Assembly (NCBI GenBank): GCA_030601715.1
Contig: JAUWBL010000010.1
Span: forward strand, 1 to 12,786
Source of the DNA: Candidatus Geothermarchaeota archaeon
GTDB lineage: Archaea; Thermoproteota; Nitrososphaeria; Geothermarchaeales; JAUWBL01
DNA: 12,786 bases
Direction: 5' to 3'
Positions 1 to 5,353 of the stretch are shown piece by piece (positions within the stretch are counted from its first letter, which is position 1; every line of letters starts with the position of its first letter). The translations under genes and the position numbers were made by a program. The notes below the pieces were generated by a model. That model was not told where the DNA came from, made no database searches, and saw only the letters and a program-made list of their open reading frames with translations.

Positions 1-455
1 AGCCCGGACTCGGTGCCTGCCGCTGCCCTCATGGGGCCCGCAAAGTATACCGACAGGTAACTGCTCCCATCCGGGGACTTCCTGATCTTCACCTGAGAAA
101 TGCCCTCGGATGGGGCTACTGTGACACCCTCTGTCAGAACAGCCAAGGCCGCTCTTACAGAGTAGTCAGCCATCCGCTCTAGGGAGAGGGGCCCGAACTC
201 TCTGTCCACTATGGCGTCTATCACCCTCATAGCTAGGGCTTCCCGTGTAACTCCTGAGCTGTTCTCCCGGATCCACCCTGCCAGGCCTTCCAGCTTCACT
301 AAGGCTTCAACCCTATCGGCGATGTCCCACACAAATCGGCTCTCCGGGAGTTCGCTGGGATCTAGACGCCTCTTTCTAGCCTCTGACGCTATGCGGTACT
401 CCTCGGCTACCGTCCATAACAGGCGGCTAAAGTACTGCCTGTCGGGGTCAAGCAT
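1..455 (-). CDS. polC: DNA polymerase D large subunit DP2 (N-terminal part, cut by window edge)
   Basis: This is the first 151 residues of the catalytic subunit of the archaeal family D replicative DNA polymerase. I translated it by hand from the minus strand, because the frame runs off the left edge. The order of conserved blocks matches the DP2 N-terminus: a helical start (YFSRLLWTVAEEYRIASEA), then FVWDIADRVEALV (residues 41-53), then RAALAVLTEGV (101-111), then YLSVYFAGPMRAAAGT (133-148), which corresponds to the family block YFAGPIRSAGGT. ATG at 455-453 is chosen because it aligns with the usual DP2 start; no ATG, GTG or TTG occurs earlier in this frame after the preceding stop. No good Shine-Dalgarno precedes it, so translation may depend on coupling to GGGP synthase, whose stop lies 53 bases upstream. 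The catalytic region lies outside the window. Confidence 0.9.
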   Translation of the reverse strand, partial: MLDPDRQYFSRLLWTVAEEYRIASEARKRRLDPSELPESRFVWDIADRVEALVKLEGLAGWIRENSSGVTREALAMRVIDAIVDREFGPLSLERMADYSVRAALAVLTEGVTVAPSEGISQVKIRKSPDGSSYLSVYFAGPMRAAAGTESG

Positions 456-508
456 GGGAATAAGCGCTAGTCTTTCCTGGAAGCGCTCGAGGTCCAGACC
501 CGTGCCAC

Positions 509-1285
509 CTAGCTGGCCTTTCTGTCGGCGGCGCCCTGCTTGACACTGTCAGCTATCTGAGACAGCCTCTGCCGTCTCAGCGAAGCACCCTCTACCAGTG
601 TGCCGGTGACGACGATATCGGCTCCCGCCTTGGCCACGGAGTACGCGTCACTCCCCTGTTTGATCCCCCCGCCTACCACCAGAATCTTCCCAAGTATAGC
701 TTTCCTAACACAGGCGACGAACTCGGGAGGGATGTGGGTCTTCGCCCCCGAACCAGCCTCCAAGTATATGAAACGCATACCGAGAAAGCTGGCGGCCAGC
801 GCATATGCTCTCGCGAGAGTGGGCCTGTCGTAAGGAAGGCGGTTAGCGTCTCCCACGAAGCCGGCGGATCCGCCTTCGCCAACTATCAGATACCCCATAG
901 GCAACGCCTCAAGACCGAGCCTTTGTACGATGGGGGCTCCGAGCATCTGGGCGCCCGTTATGTAGTAAGGATTGCGGGAGTTGAGGAGAGACATGAAGCA
1001 CACGGCGTCCGCCTCCTTGGACAGACCTCCCACGTTGTTAGGGAAGAGAATGACAGAGAGAGAGGTGTTCTCTTTCACCCTCCGAATGAAATCATCTAGT
1101 AACTGCATGTCTGCAACCGTAGATCCACCCACCATCACAGCGGCGCAACCAGCTTCTTCTATGTCCCGAGCGACCGGAACCACTTCGCTAAGAGACGTTG
1201 TAACCGGGTCGAGGAGCGACAGGTGGATAGAACCCCACTTGTCTATCTGCCTGAGGAGAGCCGCCTCTACTTTCCCTACAGTCAA
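509..1285 (-). CDS. Geranylgeranylglyceryl phosphate synthase
   Basis: This enzyme joins geranylgeranyl diphosphate to sn-glycerol-1-phosphate, the first committed step of archaeal ether-lipid synthesis, at the cytoplasmic membrane face. The protein is 258 aa, normal for the family, and has the TIM-barrel signature blocks in order: HLSLLDP (21-27, with D26), MVGGS (51-55), FPNN (81-84), ADAVCFMSLLNSRNPYYI (92-109), GYLIVGEG (131-138), YLEAGSGA (174-181), VVGGGI (203-208) and GADIVVTG (221-228). The start is TTG at 1285. Its first bases overlap the Elf1 stop codon as TTGA, which implies translational coupling. The gene sits between Elf1 and the PolD large subunit on the same strand. Paralogous heptaprenylglyceryl phosphate synthase (PcrB) is an alternative, but the SLLNSRNPYYI block and the archaeal setting favour GGGPS. 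Confidence 0.95.
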   Translation of the reverse strand: MTVGKVEAALLRQIDKWGSIHLSLLDPVTTSLSEVVPVARDIEEAGCAAVMVGGSTVADMQLLDDFIRRVKENTSLSVILFPNNVGGLSKEADAVCFMSLLNSRNPYYITGAQMLGAPIVQRLGLEALPMGYLIVGEGGSAGFVGDANRLPYDRPTLARAYALAASFLGMRFIYLEAGSGAKTHIPPEFVACVRKAILGKILVVGGGIKQGSDAYSVAKAGADIVVTGTLVEGASLRRQRLSQIADSVKQGAADRKAS

Positions 1286-1524
1286 GAAACTTCGCCTTGT
1301 AGGACGGCGTCAACGAACCTACTATAGACATCCACCTTTTCCTCGTAACTCTTTCTATCGGTGGTCCACGCGAGCTCGCAGTCGCCGCAAGTGACCGTCG
1401 CCTCGGTCTTGCCCCTAGTGACAGACACCACCACTGTACGGGCGCCGCACCTAGGGCAACTGAAGATACGAGGAATCCGCCGTTTTACGGGCTTGTAAAG
1501 CCTTTTTCTGCGTCTTCGCCCCAA
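1282..1524 (-). CDS. Elf1-like zinc-ribbon transcription elongation factor
   Basis: This 80-aa protein has a basic N-terminus (MGRRRRKRLYKPVKRR) followed by a four-cysteine zinc ribbon: CPRC at 23-26 and CGDC at 46-49. That layout is typical of Elf1, an RNA polymerase-associated elongation factor shared by eukaryotes and part of the TACK and Asgard archaea. The start is TTG at 1524-1522; it gives the family-typical MGRRRRK opening, and I saw no better in-frame start. The gene is the first of a minus-strand unit with GGGP synthase (4-base overlap) and the PolD large subunit. A generic zinc-ribbon protein is the main alternative. Confidence 0.85.
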   Translation of the reverse strand: MGRRRRKRLYKPVKRRIPRIFSCPRCGARTVVVSVTRGKTEATVTCGDCELAWTTDRKSYEEKVDVYSRFVDAVLQGEVS

Positions 1525-1607
1525 AACAACACCACTCCAGACTATTTGGCCCCGCTAAGCCTACTAGAAGGGCGTCTTACCACTGAGAGACAAAGGAAAC
1601 GCCGCAG

Positions 1608-1615
1608 TAAAATAC
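1608..1615 (+). promoter_or_regulatory. Candidate TATA box for the 130-aa protein
   Basis: TAAAATAC lies with its centre about 30 bases before the ATG at 1642. That is the spacing expected for a leaderless archaeal transcript. It also supports 1642 over the earlier TTG at 1546 as the true start. The assignment is from spacing and composition only. Confidence 0.4.
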
Positions 1616-1641
1616 GTTACCGTACTGTAATACAAACGTGT

Positions 1642-2034
1642 ATGACAACCGAACATCCCTCACGAGCAGGCTACACAACGTCAAACGCGGTCCAAAAACT
1701 CGTTCAGAGGTCCCATCTCACGCAAATTCAGGTGGATACAGTCCTAACGTGGAAACAAAGGCGGGAAAACGGGCAACCGATAAAAAAGAGCTCCAATCTA
1801 GTCGAATCCGGCTCTAGGACAGTGACCCGGGGCAGTTTCTATAGGACTCTGAGCCAAGCGAAGAGAAACATCGCAAAAAGCGTAAACACTCTGATACTGG
1901 CCGCAATTCTAGGTCTGGTGGACGAGGATGCTCTTTCCAGTCTGTCACGCTTACTGGCGATGATCCCAGCGTCGGAACCGGAGCAGATCGCCCGAATTAC
2001 GTCCGAAATCGCGCGAACAGAGCTTATTTCGTAA
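1642..2034 (+). CDS. Small helix-rich, possibly DNA-binding hypothetical protein
   Basis: I do not recognise a named family. The frame is open from a TTG at 1546 (162 aa), but that start would leave only 21 bases to the divergent Elf1 gene. ATG at 1642 gives 130 aa and has a TATA-like element at leaderless spacing. The middle (about 58-92) reads SRTVTRGSFYRTLSQAKRNI followed by a hydrophobic helix with LILAAILGLVDEDAL. From memory this resembles small archaeal helix-turn-helix proteins in which a basic RGxxYRxLxQA+xNI helix precedes a leucine-rich C-terminal helix. A sigma-like or regulatory DNA-binding role is therefore possible, as inference. Lysine is often AAA here, whereas the neighbouring genes mostly use AAG. 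No enzyme motif, signal peptide or cysteine cluster is visible. Confidence 0.6.
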   Translation: MTTEHPSRAGYTTSNAVQKLVQRSHLTQIQVDTVLTWKQRRENGQPIKKSSNLVESGSRTVTRGSFYRTLSQAKRNIAKSVNTLILAAILGLVDEDALSSLSRLLAMIPASEPEQIARITSEIARTELIS

Positions 2035-2044
2035 GTCCATCGCG

Positions 2045-2054
2045 GTGACATCAC
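2045..2054. repeat. GTGAYATCAC near-palindrome, copy 1
   Basis: GTGACATCAC has GTGA and TCAC arms around a two-base centre, so it is a dyad suitable for a homodimeric regulator. An identical copy lies 210 bases downstream. It is 10 bases past the stop of the 130-aa gene. Confidence 0.45.
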
Positions 2055-2254
2055 GTTGCACACAAGCTTACAAAGGTACGATAGGTGCCCGTGCACCCAT
2101 CGCACGCACTTATGGCAAACTAGCCCAATCTACGTGATTTCGCGCAAAAAGCAGCTAGTACAGCGTCATCTGGCAAACCCTAGACGGACACGTAACCACC
2201 TCGGATACTTGTGACAAGGAAGGGGGTGATGCCTCCCTACAGCTGTTGCAGAAG

Positions 2255-2264
2255 GTGACATCAC
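2255..2264. repeat. GTGAYATCAC near-palindrome, copy 2
   Basis: This is an exact second copy of GTGACATCAC; with the preceding G the match extends to 11 bases. It lies about 250 bases before the GTG start of the winged-helix gene. Confidence 0.45.
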
Positions 2265-2363
2265 AAAAGAAGGGAGACACGAATTTGGAACGCAGGTACA
2301 ACGGCTCAGATGGGTGAAAAGGGTGCGGAACCCGCGGGTTTCCGGCGTGCGCGCCTGGCAAGC

Positions 2364-2373
2364 GTGATATCGG
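2364..2373. repeat. GTGAYATCAC-like site, degenerate copy 3
   Basis: GTGATATCGG keeps the left arm and the ATC core but loses the right arm. Its position between copies 2 and 4 is the main reason to list it. Confidence 0.3.
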
Positions 2374-2408
2374 TTTGTGCGACGTTGCAGGGGTCTTGGA
2401 AACAGCAA

Positions 2409-2414
2409 GCTTAA
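2409..2414 (+). promoter_or_regulatory. Candidate TATA-like element for the membrane winged-helix gene
   Basis: GCTTAA within AGCTTAAGAA would place transcription initiation near 2437. That is past the ATG at 2428 but before the GTG at 2512, giving a leader of about 75 bases. CTTAAG also occurs at promoter distance before the uridine phosphorylase-like gene and the 75-aa gene. This is a weak call based on position. Confidence 0.3.
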
Positions 2415-2455
2415 GAAGAGAGGCGGAATGGATAGCGTGACGTATTGTGGCCTAC

Positions 2456-2465
2456 ATGATATCAC
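2456..2465. repeat. GTGAYATCAC-like site, copy 4
   Basis: ATGATATCAC matches the shared consensus at 9 of 10 positions and contains the perfect palindrome TGATATCA. It lies just after the candidate transcription start and about 47 bases before the GTG start at 2512, a typical position for a repressor site. Confidence 0.4.
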
Positions 2466-2511
2466 AGAGAAGAGGGTGCTTACGAAGCTGTGGAACAAGG
2501 AGGAGAGGGAA

Positions 2512-3162
2512 GTGACTGGTTTGCTGGAGACCGTGGCTTTAGCGGCCACGATGATCTCGATGTCGGCATTGGTGGCTTTCGTGACGAGAGACTACGCGAA
2601 GGCAAAGGGGAGGGCGACCGCAGAGTATCGACGAGCGACGGTGTTGGCTACTGCCTTTGTCTTAGAGTTGGACAGACGGTTAACGCAAGTGGACGAAAAA
2701 CACCAAGTGATCACGAGCGAAGTGGAGGAGAACCGTCGATCGTTGGACAGGTTGGAGCATCAGGTGGGCTCAGTGCACTCCACAATGGCATTAAAGGCTG
2801 AGTCAGAGGAGGTAGAATCGCGGGAGAGAGATACGAGTGAGCGGATCCGGATATTAGAGGATTCTCTGTCCCGCTTACGGACCATTATGTCGGTGCAAAG
2901 GATCCAGCCCTTCTCGCCGTCCGTGTCAGAGCCGTTCGTTCCGCGTTTTTCCAAGTTGAACGCTACTGAGCGACGGATTATGGAGATCCTGAAGGATGGA
3001 ACGAAGAGCTATAGGGAGATTCAGCATAGTACGGGGCTTTCGCGGGAACATGTGTCACGTGAGCTCAAGAGATTGTTCGACCTTGGGTTCGTTGAACGGG
3101 ATGAGGCCGTGCGCCCCTACGAGTACAAGTCGCTAGTGCAGGTACAACAAGAGAGCAACTAA
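2512..3162 (+). CDS. Membrane-anchored coiled-coil protein with C-terminal winged helix
   Basis: Not a named family that I recognise, but the architecture is clear. Residues 4-24 (LLETVALAATMISMSALVAFV) form one hydrophobic helix, followed by basic RDYAKAKGR, so the rest should face the cytoplasm. Residues about 48-125 are strongly heptad-like and charged, predicting a long dimeric coiled coil. A proline/serine linker leads to a winged helix at about 148-207, with recognition helix SREHVSRELKRLFDLGFVER. This suggests a membrane-tethered DNA-binding regulator or chromosome anchor (inference). GTG 2512 is preferred because GGAGG at 2499-2503 sits 8 bases upstream and the protein then begins at the membrane helix. 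ATG 2428 (244 aa) or a start at 2377 (261 aa) would add a non-hydrophobic leader. It converges with the next gene, 16 bases away. Confidence 0.8.
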   Translation: MTGLLETVALAATMISMSALVAFVTRDYAKAKGRATAEYRRATVLATAFVLELDRRLTQVDEKHQVITSEVEENRRSLDRLEHQVGSVHSTMALKAESEEVESRERDTSERIRILEDSLSRLRTIMSVQRIQPFSPSVSEPFVPRFSKLNATERRIMEILKDGTKSYREIQHSTGLSREHVSRELKRLFDLGFVERDEAVRPYEYKSLVQVQQESN

Positions 3163-3178
3163 CGCGGCTGCTATGTGT

Positions 3179-3598
3179 CTACCCAGAGGGTAGTGTCAGC
3201 GGGTCGATCTGTAGTTTGTACCTGTAGGAACCACGTCGGCCTCGTCTTCGTAAGATACCGCGTCCAGAAAGGCGCTGCAGATAGGTAGCGATAGTGGTGT
3301 CACGGGGAACGAATCCGAATTCCATCTCAAAGGCCTCACGAACCTGTACGAAGTCAAACCACTGGCCAAGGTACCTCGACCTCACAAGACGCTCCACCTG
3401 GTCATATAGCGTGGTGGCTCCACCGTCGTGTTCCTGGGTGTCGTCGAAAGGAGGGGATCCGCCGCCCATGAGCTCTGCAAGATCGAAGAACTTAGTGAGC
3501 TTAGTTCGATCCGACAGGTCCTTCGACGTCATGACAAGGGTGCTGCCGTCGTCCATGAGGACCTCTATGCGGACTCTCTTAGAAGGCACGTGCCTCAC
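3179..3598 (-). CDS. Conserved archaeal-type winged-helix hypothetical protein
   Basis: This 139-aa protein has two parts. The N-terminal strand/helix segment (RVRIEVLMDDGSTLVMTSKDLSDRTKLTKFFDLAELMGG, about 8-46) is followed by an acidic linker. A C-terminal winged helix occupies about 64-129, with TTIATYLQRLSGRGILRRRGRRGSYRYKL giving a recognition helix and a very basic wing. From memory this two-part layout resembles hypothetical proteins common in Thaumarchaeota and relatives; I cannot name a family. The start is GTG at 3598, with an alternative GTG three codons later. A TATA-like element about 29 bases upstream suggests a leaderless transcript. It borders the candidate origin and is divergent from cdc6, so a role at the origin or in cdc6 control is possible but unproven. 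Confidence 0.8.
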   Translation of the reverse strand: MRHVPSKRVRIEVLMDDGSTLVMTSKDLSDRTKLTKFFDLAELMGGGSPPFDDTQEHDGGATTLYDQVERLVRSRYLGQWFDFVQVREAFEMEFGFVPRDTTIATYLQRLSGRGILRRRGRRGSYRYKLQIDPLTLPSG

Positions 3599-3622
3599 TC
3601 ACCAGATTCACCGTTGGGGGTC

Positions 3623-3630
3623 AGTTAATA
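3623..3630 (-). promoter_or_regulatory. Candidate TATA box for the 139-aa winged-helix gene
   Basis: On the minus strand this reads TATTAACT, centred about 29 bases before the GTG at 3598. That is the spacing of a leaderless archaeal promoter. Confidence 0.4.
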
Positions 3631-3686
3631 GAGATCTGTGACTTGGCTCGTTAACAGGTGGATTCGGCCTGAGAGGACGAGCTCCA

Positions 3687-3695
3687 TTCACTGGA
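3687..3695 (+). repeat. Partial ORB core in tandem with ORB-1
   Basis: TTCACTGGA is followed without a gap by the first nine bases of ORB-1, again TTCACTGGA. It is a 9-base tandem duplication of the ORB core, lacking the AAC and G-string parts. Confidence 0.6.
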
Positions 3696-3715
3696 TTCAC
3701 TGGAAACAGAGGGGT
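3696..3715 (+). repeat. ORB-1, origin recognition box-like element
   Basis: TTCACTGGAAACAGAGGGGT contains both halves of an archaeal origin recognition box: the TGGAAAC core and a G-string. It matches ORB-2 at 18 of 20 positions in inverted orientation. The G-string points rightward into the region between ORB-1 and ORB-2. It is a likely Orc1/Cdc6 binding site, where the winged helix would read the core and the AAA+ domain would contact the G-string. Confidence 0.8.
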
Positions 3716-3744
3716 CCTGATATAGATGTTGAGCTATAGGACCC
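3712..3744. repeat. Inverted repeat (hairpin) overlapping the end of ORB-1
   Basis: GGGTCC (3712-3717) and TATAG (3721-3725) pair with CTATA (3734-3738) and GGACCC (3739-3744). The arms enclose an 8-base loop, and the 5' arm has a 3-base TGA bulge. The first G's belong to the ORB-1 G-string. It could form a cruciform or block the ORB when extruded; it is also conceivably a terminator-like stem, although no T-run follows. Confidence 0.55.
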
Positions 3745-3762
3745 TCGGAAGTACGGCGCGCA

Positions 3763-3774
3763 CCCCTTGAGGGG
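3763..3774. repeat. Short palindrome CCCCTTGAGGGG in the origin region
   Basis: CCCCT and AGGGG arms surround a two-base centre, about 50 bases after ORB-1. The arms resemble ORB G-strings in both orientations without the TGGAAAC core. Confidence 0.5.
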
Positions 3775-3780
3775 GAGGAT

Positions 3781-3845
3781 CCTAATGGTACTAGGAAGTA
3801 GGATTCACAGAATTCGCAAAGAAGCTAAAGGTTGGAAAGTTATGA
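3781..3845. other. AT-rich tract between ORB-1 and ORB-2 (candidate unwinding element)
   Basis: By count, 25 of 65 bases are G or C (38%), well below the nearby genes. The tract lies between the two inward-facing ORBs, the place where duplex opening would be expected. Confidence 0.4.
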
Positions 3846-3876
3846 CGGACTCACGGCGGCTGCTTCGCTAACGCTC

Positions 3877-3896
3877 ACCCCTGGGTTTCCAGTGAA
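3877..3896 (-). repeat. ORB-2, origin recognition box-like element (inverted)
   Basis: On the minus strand this reads TTCACTGGAAACCCAGGGGT, identical to ORB-1 except at the two bases between core and G-string. Its G-string points back toward ORB-1, so the pair is inverted and inward-facing. Confidence 0.8.
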
Positions 3897-3940
3897 ACAT
3901 GTGAAGGCAGGGTTGTTGTAGGTGGCAACGGCCTGCTAGT

Positions 3941-4070
3941 CAAAAAGAATAGACATGCTGGCTATATGCTCTGAAGAAGGATCTTAATAAGGTGCTTCTC
4001 TTCTAGGTCACTGGAGTACATTACATCCGACAATTATATCGTCACCGGTTACAACCAACTTATCTTCATT
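3941..4070. other. AT-rich tract before cdc6 (candidate unwinding element or promoter region)
   Basis: By count, 50 of 130 bases are G or C (38%). It includes ATCTTAATAA and CAATTATATC, and a lone CACTGGA at 4009-4015 that recalls the ORB core. It may serve as a duplex-unwinding element, as the cdc6 promoter, or both. Confidence 0.4.
4034..4039 (+). promoter_or_regulatory. Candidate TATA box for orc1/cdc6
   Basis: TTATAT would direct initiation near 4062. That gives a leader of about 43 bases holding ORB-3 and the Shine-Dalgarno. ATCTTAATAA near 3981 is an alternative. Confidence 0.4.
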
Positions 4071-4087
4071 ACTGGAAACACAGGTCA
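4068..4087 (+). repeat. ORB-3, divergent ORB-like element in the cdc6 leader
   Basis: The core TTACTGGAAAC is intact from ACTGGAAAC (4071-4079) onward, followed by acAGG. The G-string GGGGT is 9 bases further away (4092-4096) than in ORB-1. It lies just downstream of the predicted cdc6 transcription start, so initiator binding could repress its own gene. Confidence 0.6.
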
Positions 4088-4088
4088 A

Positions 4089-4095
4089 GGAGGGG
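4089..4095 (+). promoter_or_regulatory. Shine-Dalgarno of orc1/cdc6, shared with the ORB-3 G-string
   Basis: GGAGGGG ends 9 bases before TTG 4105 and decides that start. The same G's form the displaced G-string of ORB-3. Confidence 0.6.
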
Positions 4096-4104
4096 TCTGG
4101 CACC

Positions 4105-5322
4105 TTGGCGCAGCATCCCAACTCCTTATTGGATGAGATTTTCGATACTGCCCTCTCTGGTCCAAGGATCTTTACCCAAAAATCTGTCCTGTTCCATGAC
4201 TACGTGCCCTCACGCCTCCTCTTTCGCGAAGACCAGACCAGATCCCTTGCATACCTCTTTAGCCCACTTCTGCGAGGAGAACGCTCATCCAACGTCTTTA
4301 TCTACGGGAAGCCTGGGACCGGTAAGACGGTTGTAACAAAGCTGGTCATCTCCAAGCTTCAGCAGAGAGCTGACCGAGCCGGCGCACCTGTCTCTGTTTG
4401 CTATGTGAATTGCAGGGTTGAGGGCAGCGAGTACAGGGTTGCAGCGTCCCTTGCCAGGACCCTAGGTCAGGACATCCCGTTCACCGGGCTCTCCGTGAAG
4501 GAGGTATTCAACCGTTTCACAACTGCCCTGTTCTCCGCTGGGGTCACCCTTCTGGTGGTGTTGGACGAGATCGATTGCCTCGTTTCTCGGTATGGCGACG
4601 ACTTGCTCTACATGCTCACTAGGTTGAACAAACCCGAGGCCGCCTCCAGTATTGTTATTGTAGGAATATCCAACGATGTCCGTTTCAAGGAATACCTCGA
4701 GCCAAGGGTCCTGAGCACTCTGAGCGAGGAGGAAGTGGTGTTCACACCTTACAACTCCATTGAGCTGGAGGCGATCCTCTCCGCAAGGGTGAGCCACGCT
4801 TTCCAGGAGGGTGTGGTGGCCCCCGAAGCCGTTCAGCTGTGTGCCTCTATCTCCGGATCTCAGCACGGGGATGCCAGGAGGGCCCTAGATCTCCTTAGGG
4901 TGGCAGGTGAGTTGGTCGAGAGGAGTGGGGGTCCTGTGGTCACGGTTCAGCACATTCATCTCGCGGAGCAGACCATGGAGAAGGACAGGGTGACAGAAGT
5001 GGTGCACAGCCTCCCCTTGCATTCGAAGCTGGTGCTGGCTGCAGTGTTGAACTGTTTGGAAGAAACAAAAGCGAGGGTGAGGAGTAGCGTCATCTACGGT
5101 AGGTACGTTTCTCTCTCACGTGACTTGGGTACTCGAGCTCTTTCCTCTAGACGTGTCTTGGGTTTGCTGAGAGAGCTTAGCCTCTTGGGCCTTGTCGACA
5201 AGCGTATAGAGAACTACGGGAGGAGGGGCGGCAGGGTCACCATGGTAGAATTAGACGCGCCCCTCGGCCTAGTCAGGAGGGCGTTGTCAGACGACGCGTT
5301 GGTCGCCGAACTCTTTTCCTGA
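4105..5322 (+). CDS. cdc6: Orc1/Cdc6 replication initiator
   Basis: This 405-aa AAA+ ATPase is of normal length for archaeal Orc1/Cdc6, which binds ORBs, opens the origin and helps load the MCM helicase. Visible motifs are Walker A GKPGTGKT (68-75), Walker B VVLDEID (151-157), sensor 1 GISND (187-191), the LEPRVLSTL segment (199-207) with its conserved arginine, and sensor 2 GDARRALDLL (255-264). A C-terminal winged helix occupies about 300-395 (RALSSRRVLGLLRELSLLGLVDKRI and the basic wing YGRRGGR). TTG at 4105 is the start because GGAGGGG lies 9 bases upstream. It sits directly after the ORB-bearing region and converges with the PolD small-subunit gene 31 bases away. Arginine is mostly AGG/AGA (5 of 7 in residues 349-377), which I take as native usage. 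Confidence 0.95.
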   Translation: MAQHPNSLLDEIFDTALSGPRIFTQKSVLFHDYVPSRLLFREDQTRSLAYLFSPLLRGERSSNVFIYGKPGTGKTVVTKLVISKLQQRADRAGAPVSVCYVNCRVEGSEYRVAASLARTLGQDIPFTGLSVKEVFNRFTTALFSAGVTLLVVLDEIDCLVSRYGDDLLYMLTRLNKPEAASSIVIVGISNDVRFKEYLEPRVLSTLSEEEVVFTPYNSIELEAILSARVSHAFQEGVVAPEAVQLCASISGSQHGDARRALDLLRVAGELVERSGGPVVTVQHIHLAEQTMEKDRVTEVVHSLPLHSKLVLAAVLNCLEETKARVRSSVIYGRYVSLSRDLGTRALSSRRVLGLLRELSLLGLVDKRIENYGRRGGRVTMVELDAPLGLVRRALSDDALVAELFS

Positions 5323-5353
5323 TTGTTGCGTTCTCTCCCTCGACTATGTACGA

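Larger units (their letters stand above)
2035..2511. other. Non-coding stretch with repeated GTGAYATCAC-type sites
   Basis: I find no convincing gene here; the open frames look random on both strands and no tRNA-like arms are visible. The stretch lies between two plus-strand genes and precedes the membrane-anchored winged-helix gene. It carries two exact copies of the near-palindrome GTGACATCAC, two related GTGATATC/TGATATCAC copies and three copies of GTTGCA (2055, 2245, 2384). Its 3' part also stays open in the frame of the downstream gene (from ATG 2428 and earlier), so a longer protein cannot be excluded. Confidence 0.5.
3599..4104. other. Candidate replication origin (oriC) next to orc1/cdc6
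   Basis: This 506-base gene-free region separates the divergent winged-helix gene and orc1/cdc6. It holds three ORB-like sequences sharing ACTGGAAAC, two of them followed by nnAGGGGT, and a partial tandem copy next to ORB-1. This closely resembles the archaeal origin recognition box (TGGAAAC plus a G-string) bound by Orc1/Cdc6. ORB-1 (plus) and ORB-2 (minus) face each other across 161 bases. Two AT-rich tracts (3781-3845 and 3941-4070, both about 38% G+C by my count) are candidate unwinding elements. Two inverted repeats lie next to ORB-1. Location beside cdc6 and near both PolD genes is typical of archaeal origins. Activity is inferred. Confidence 0.8.

Noticed and set aside
1750..1766. ORB-like GTGGAAACAAAGGCGGG inside the 130-aa gene
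   Set aside because: It matches the core and part of the G-string, but it lies in a coding segment (WKQRREN) and lacks the ACTGG context of the three origin copies; probably chance.
2035..2376. Possible small RNA or tRNA in the gap
   Set aside because: No paired acceptor, D or T arms and no GTTCRANNC-like box on either strand.
2395..2403. TTGGAAACA upstream of the winged-helix gene, resembling an ORB core
   Set aside because: No G-string follows and there is no inverted partner; short match expected by chance.
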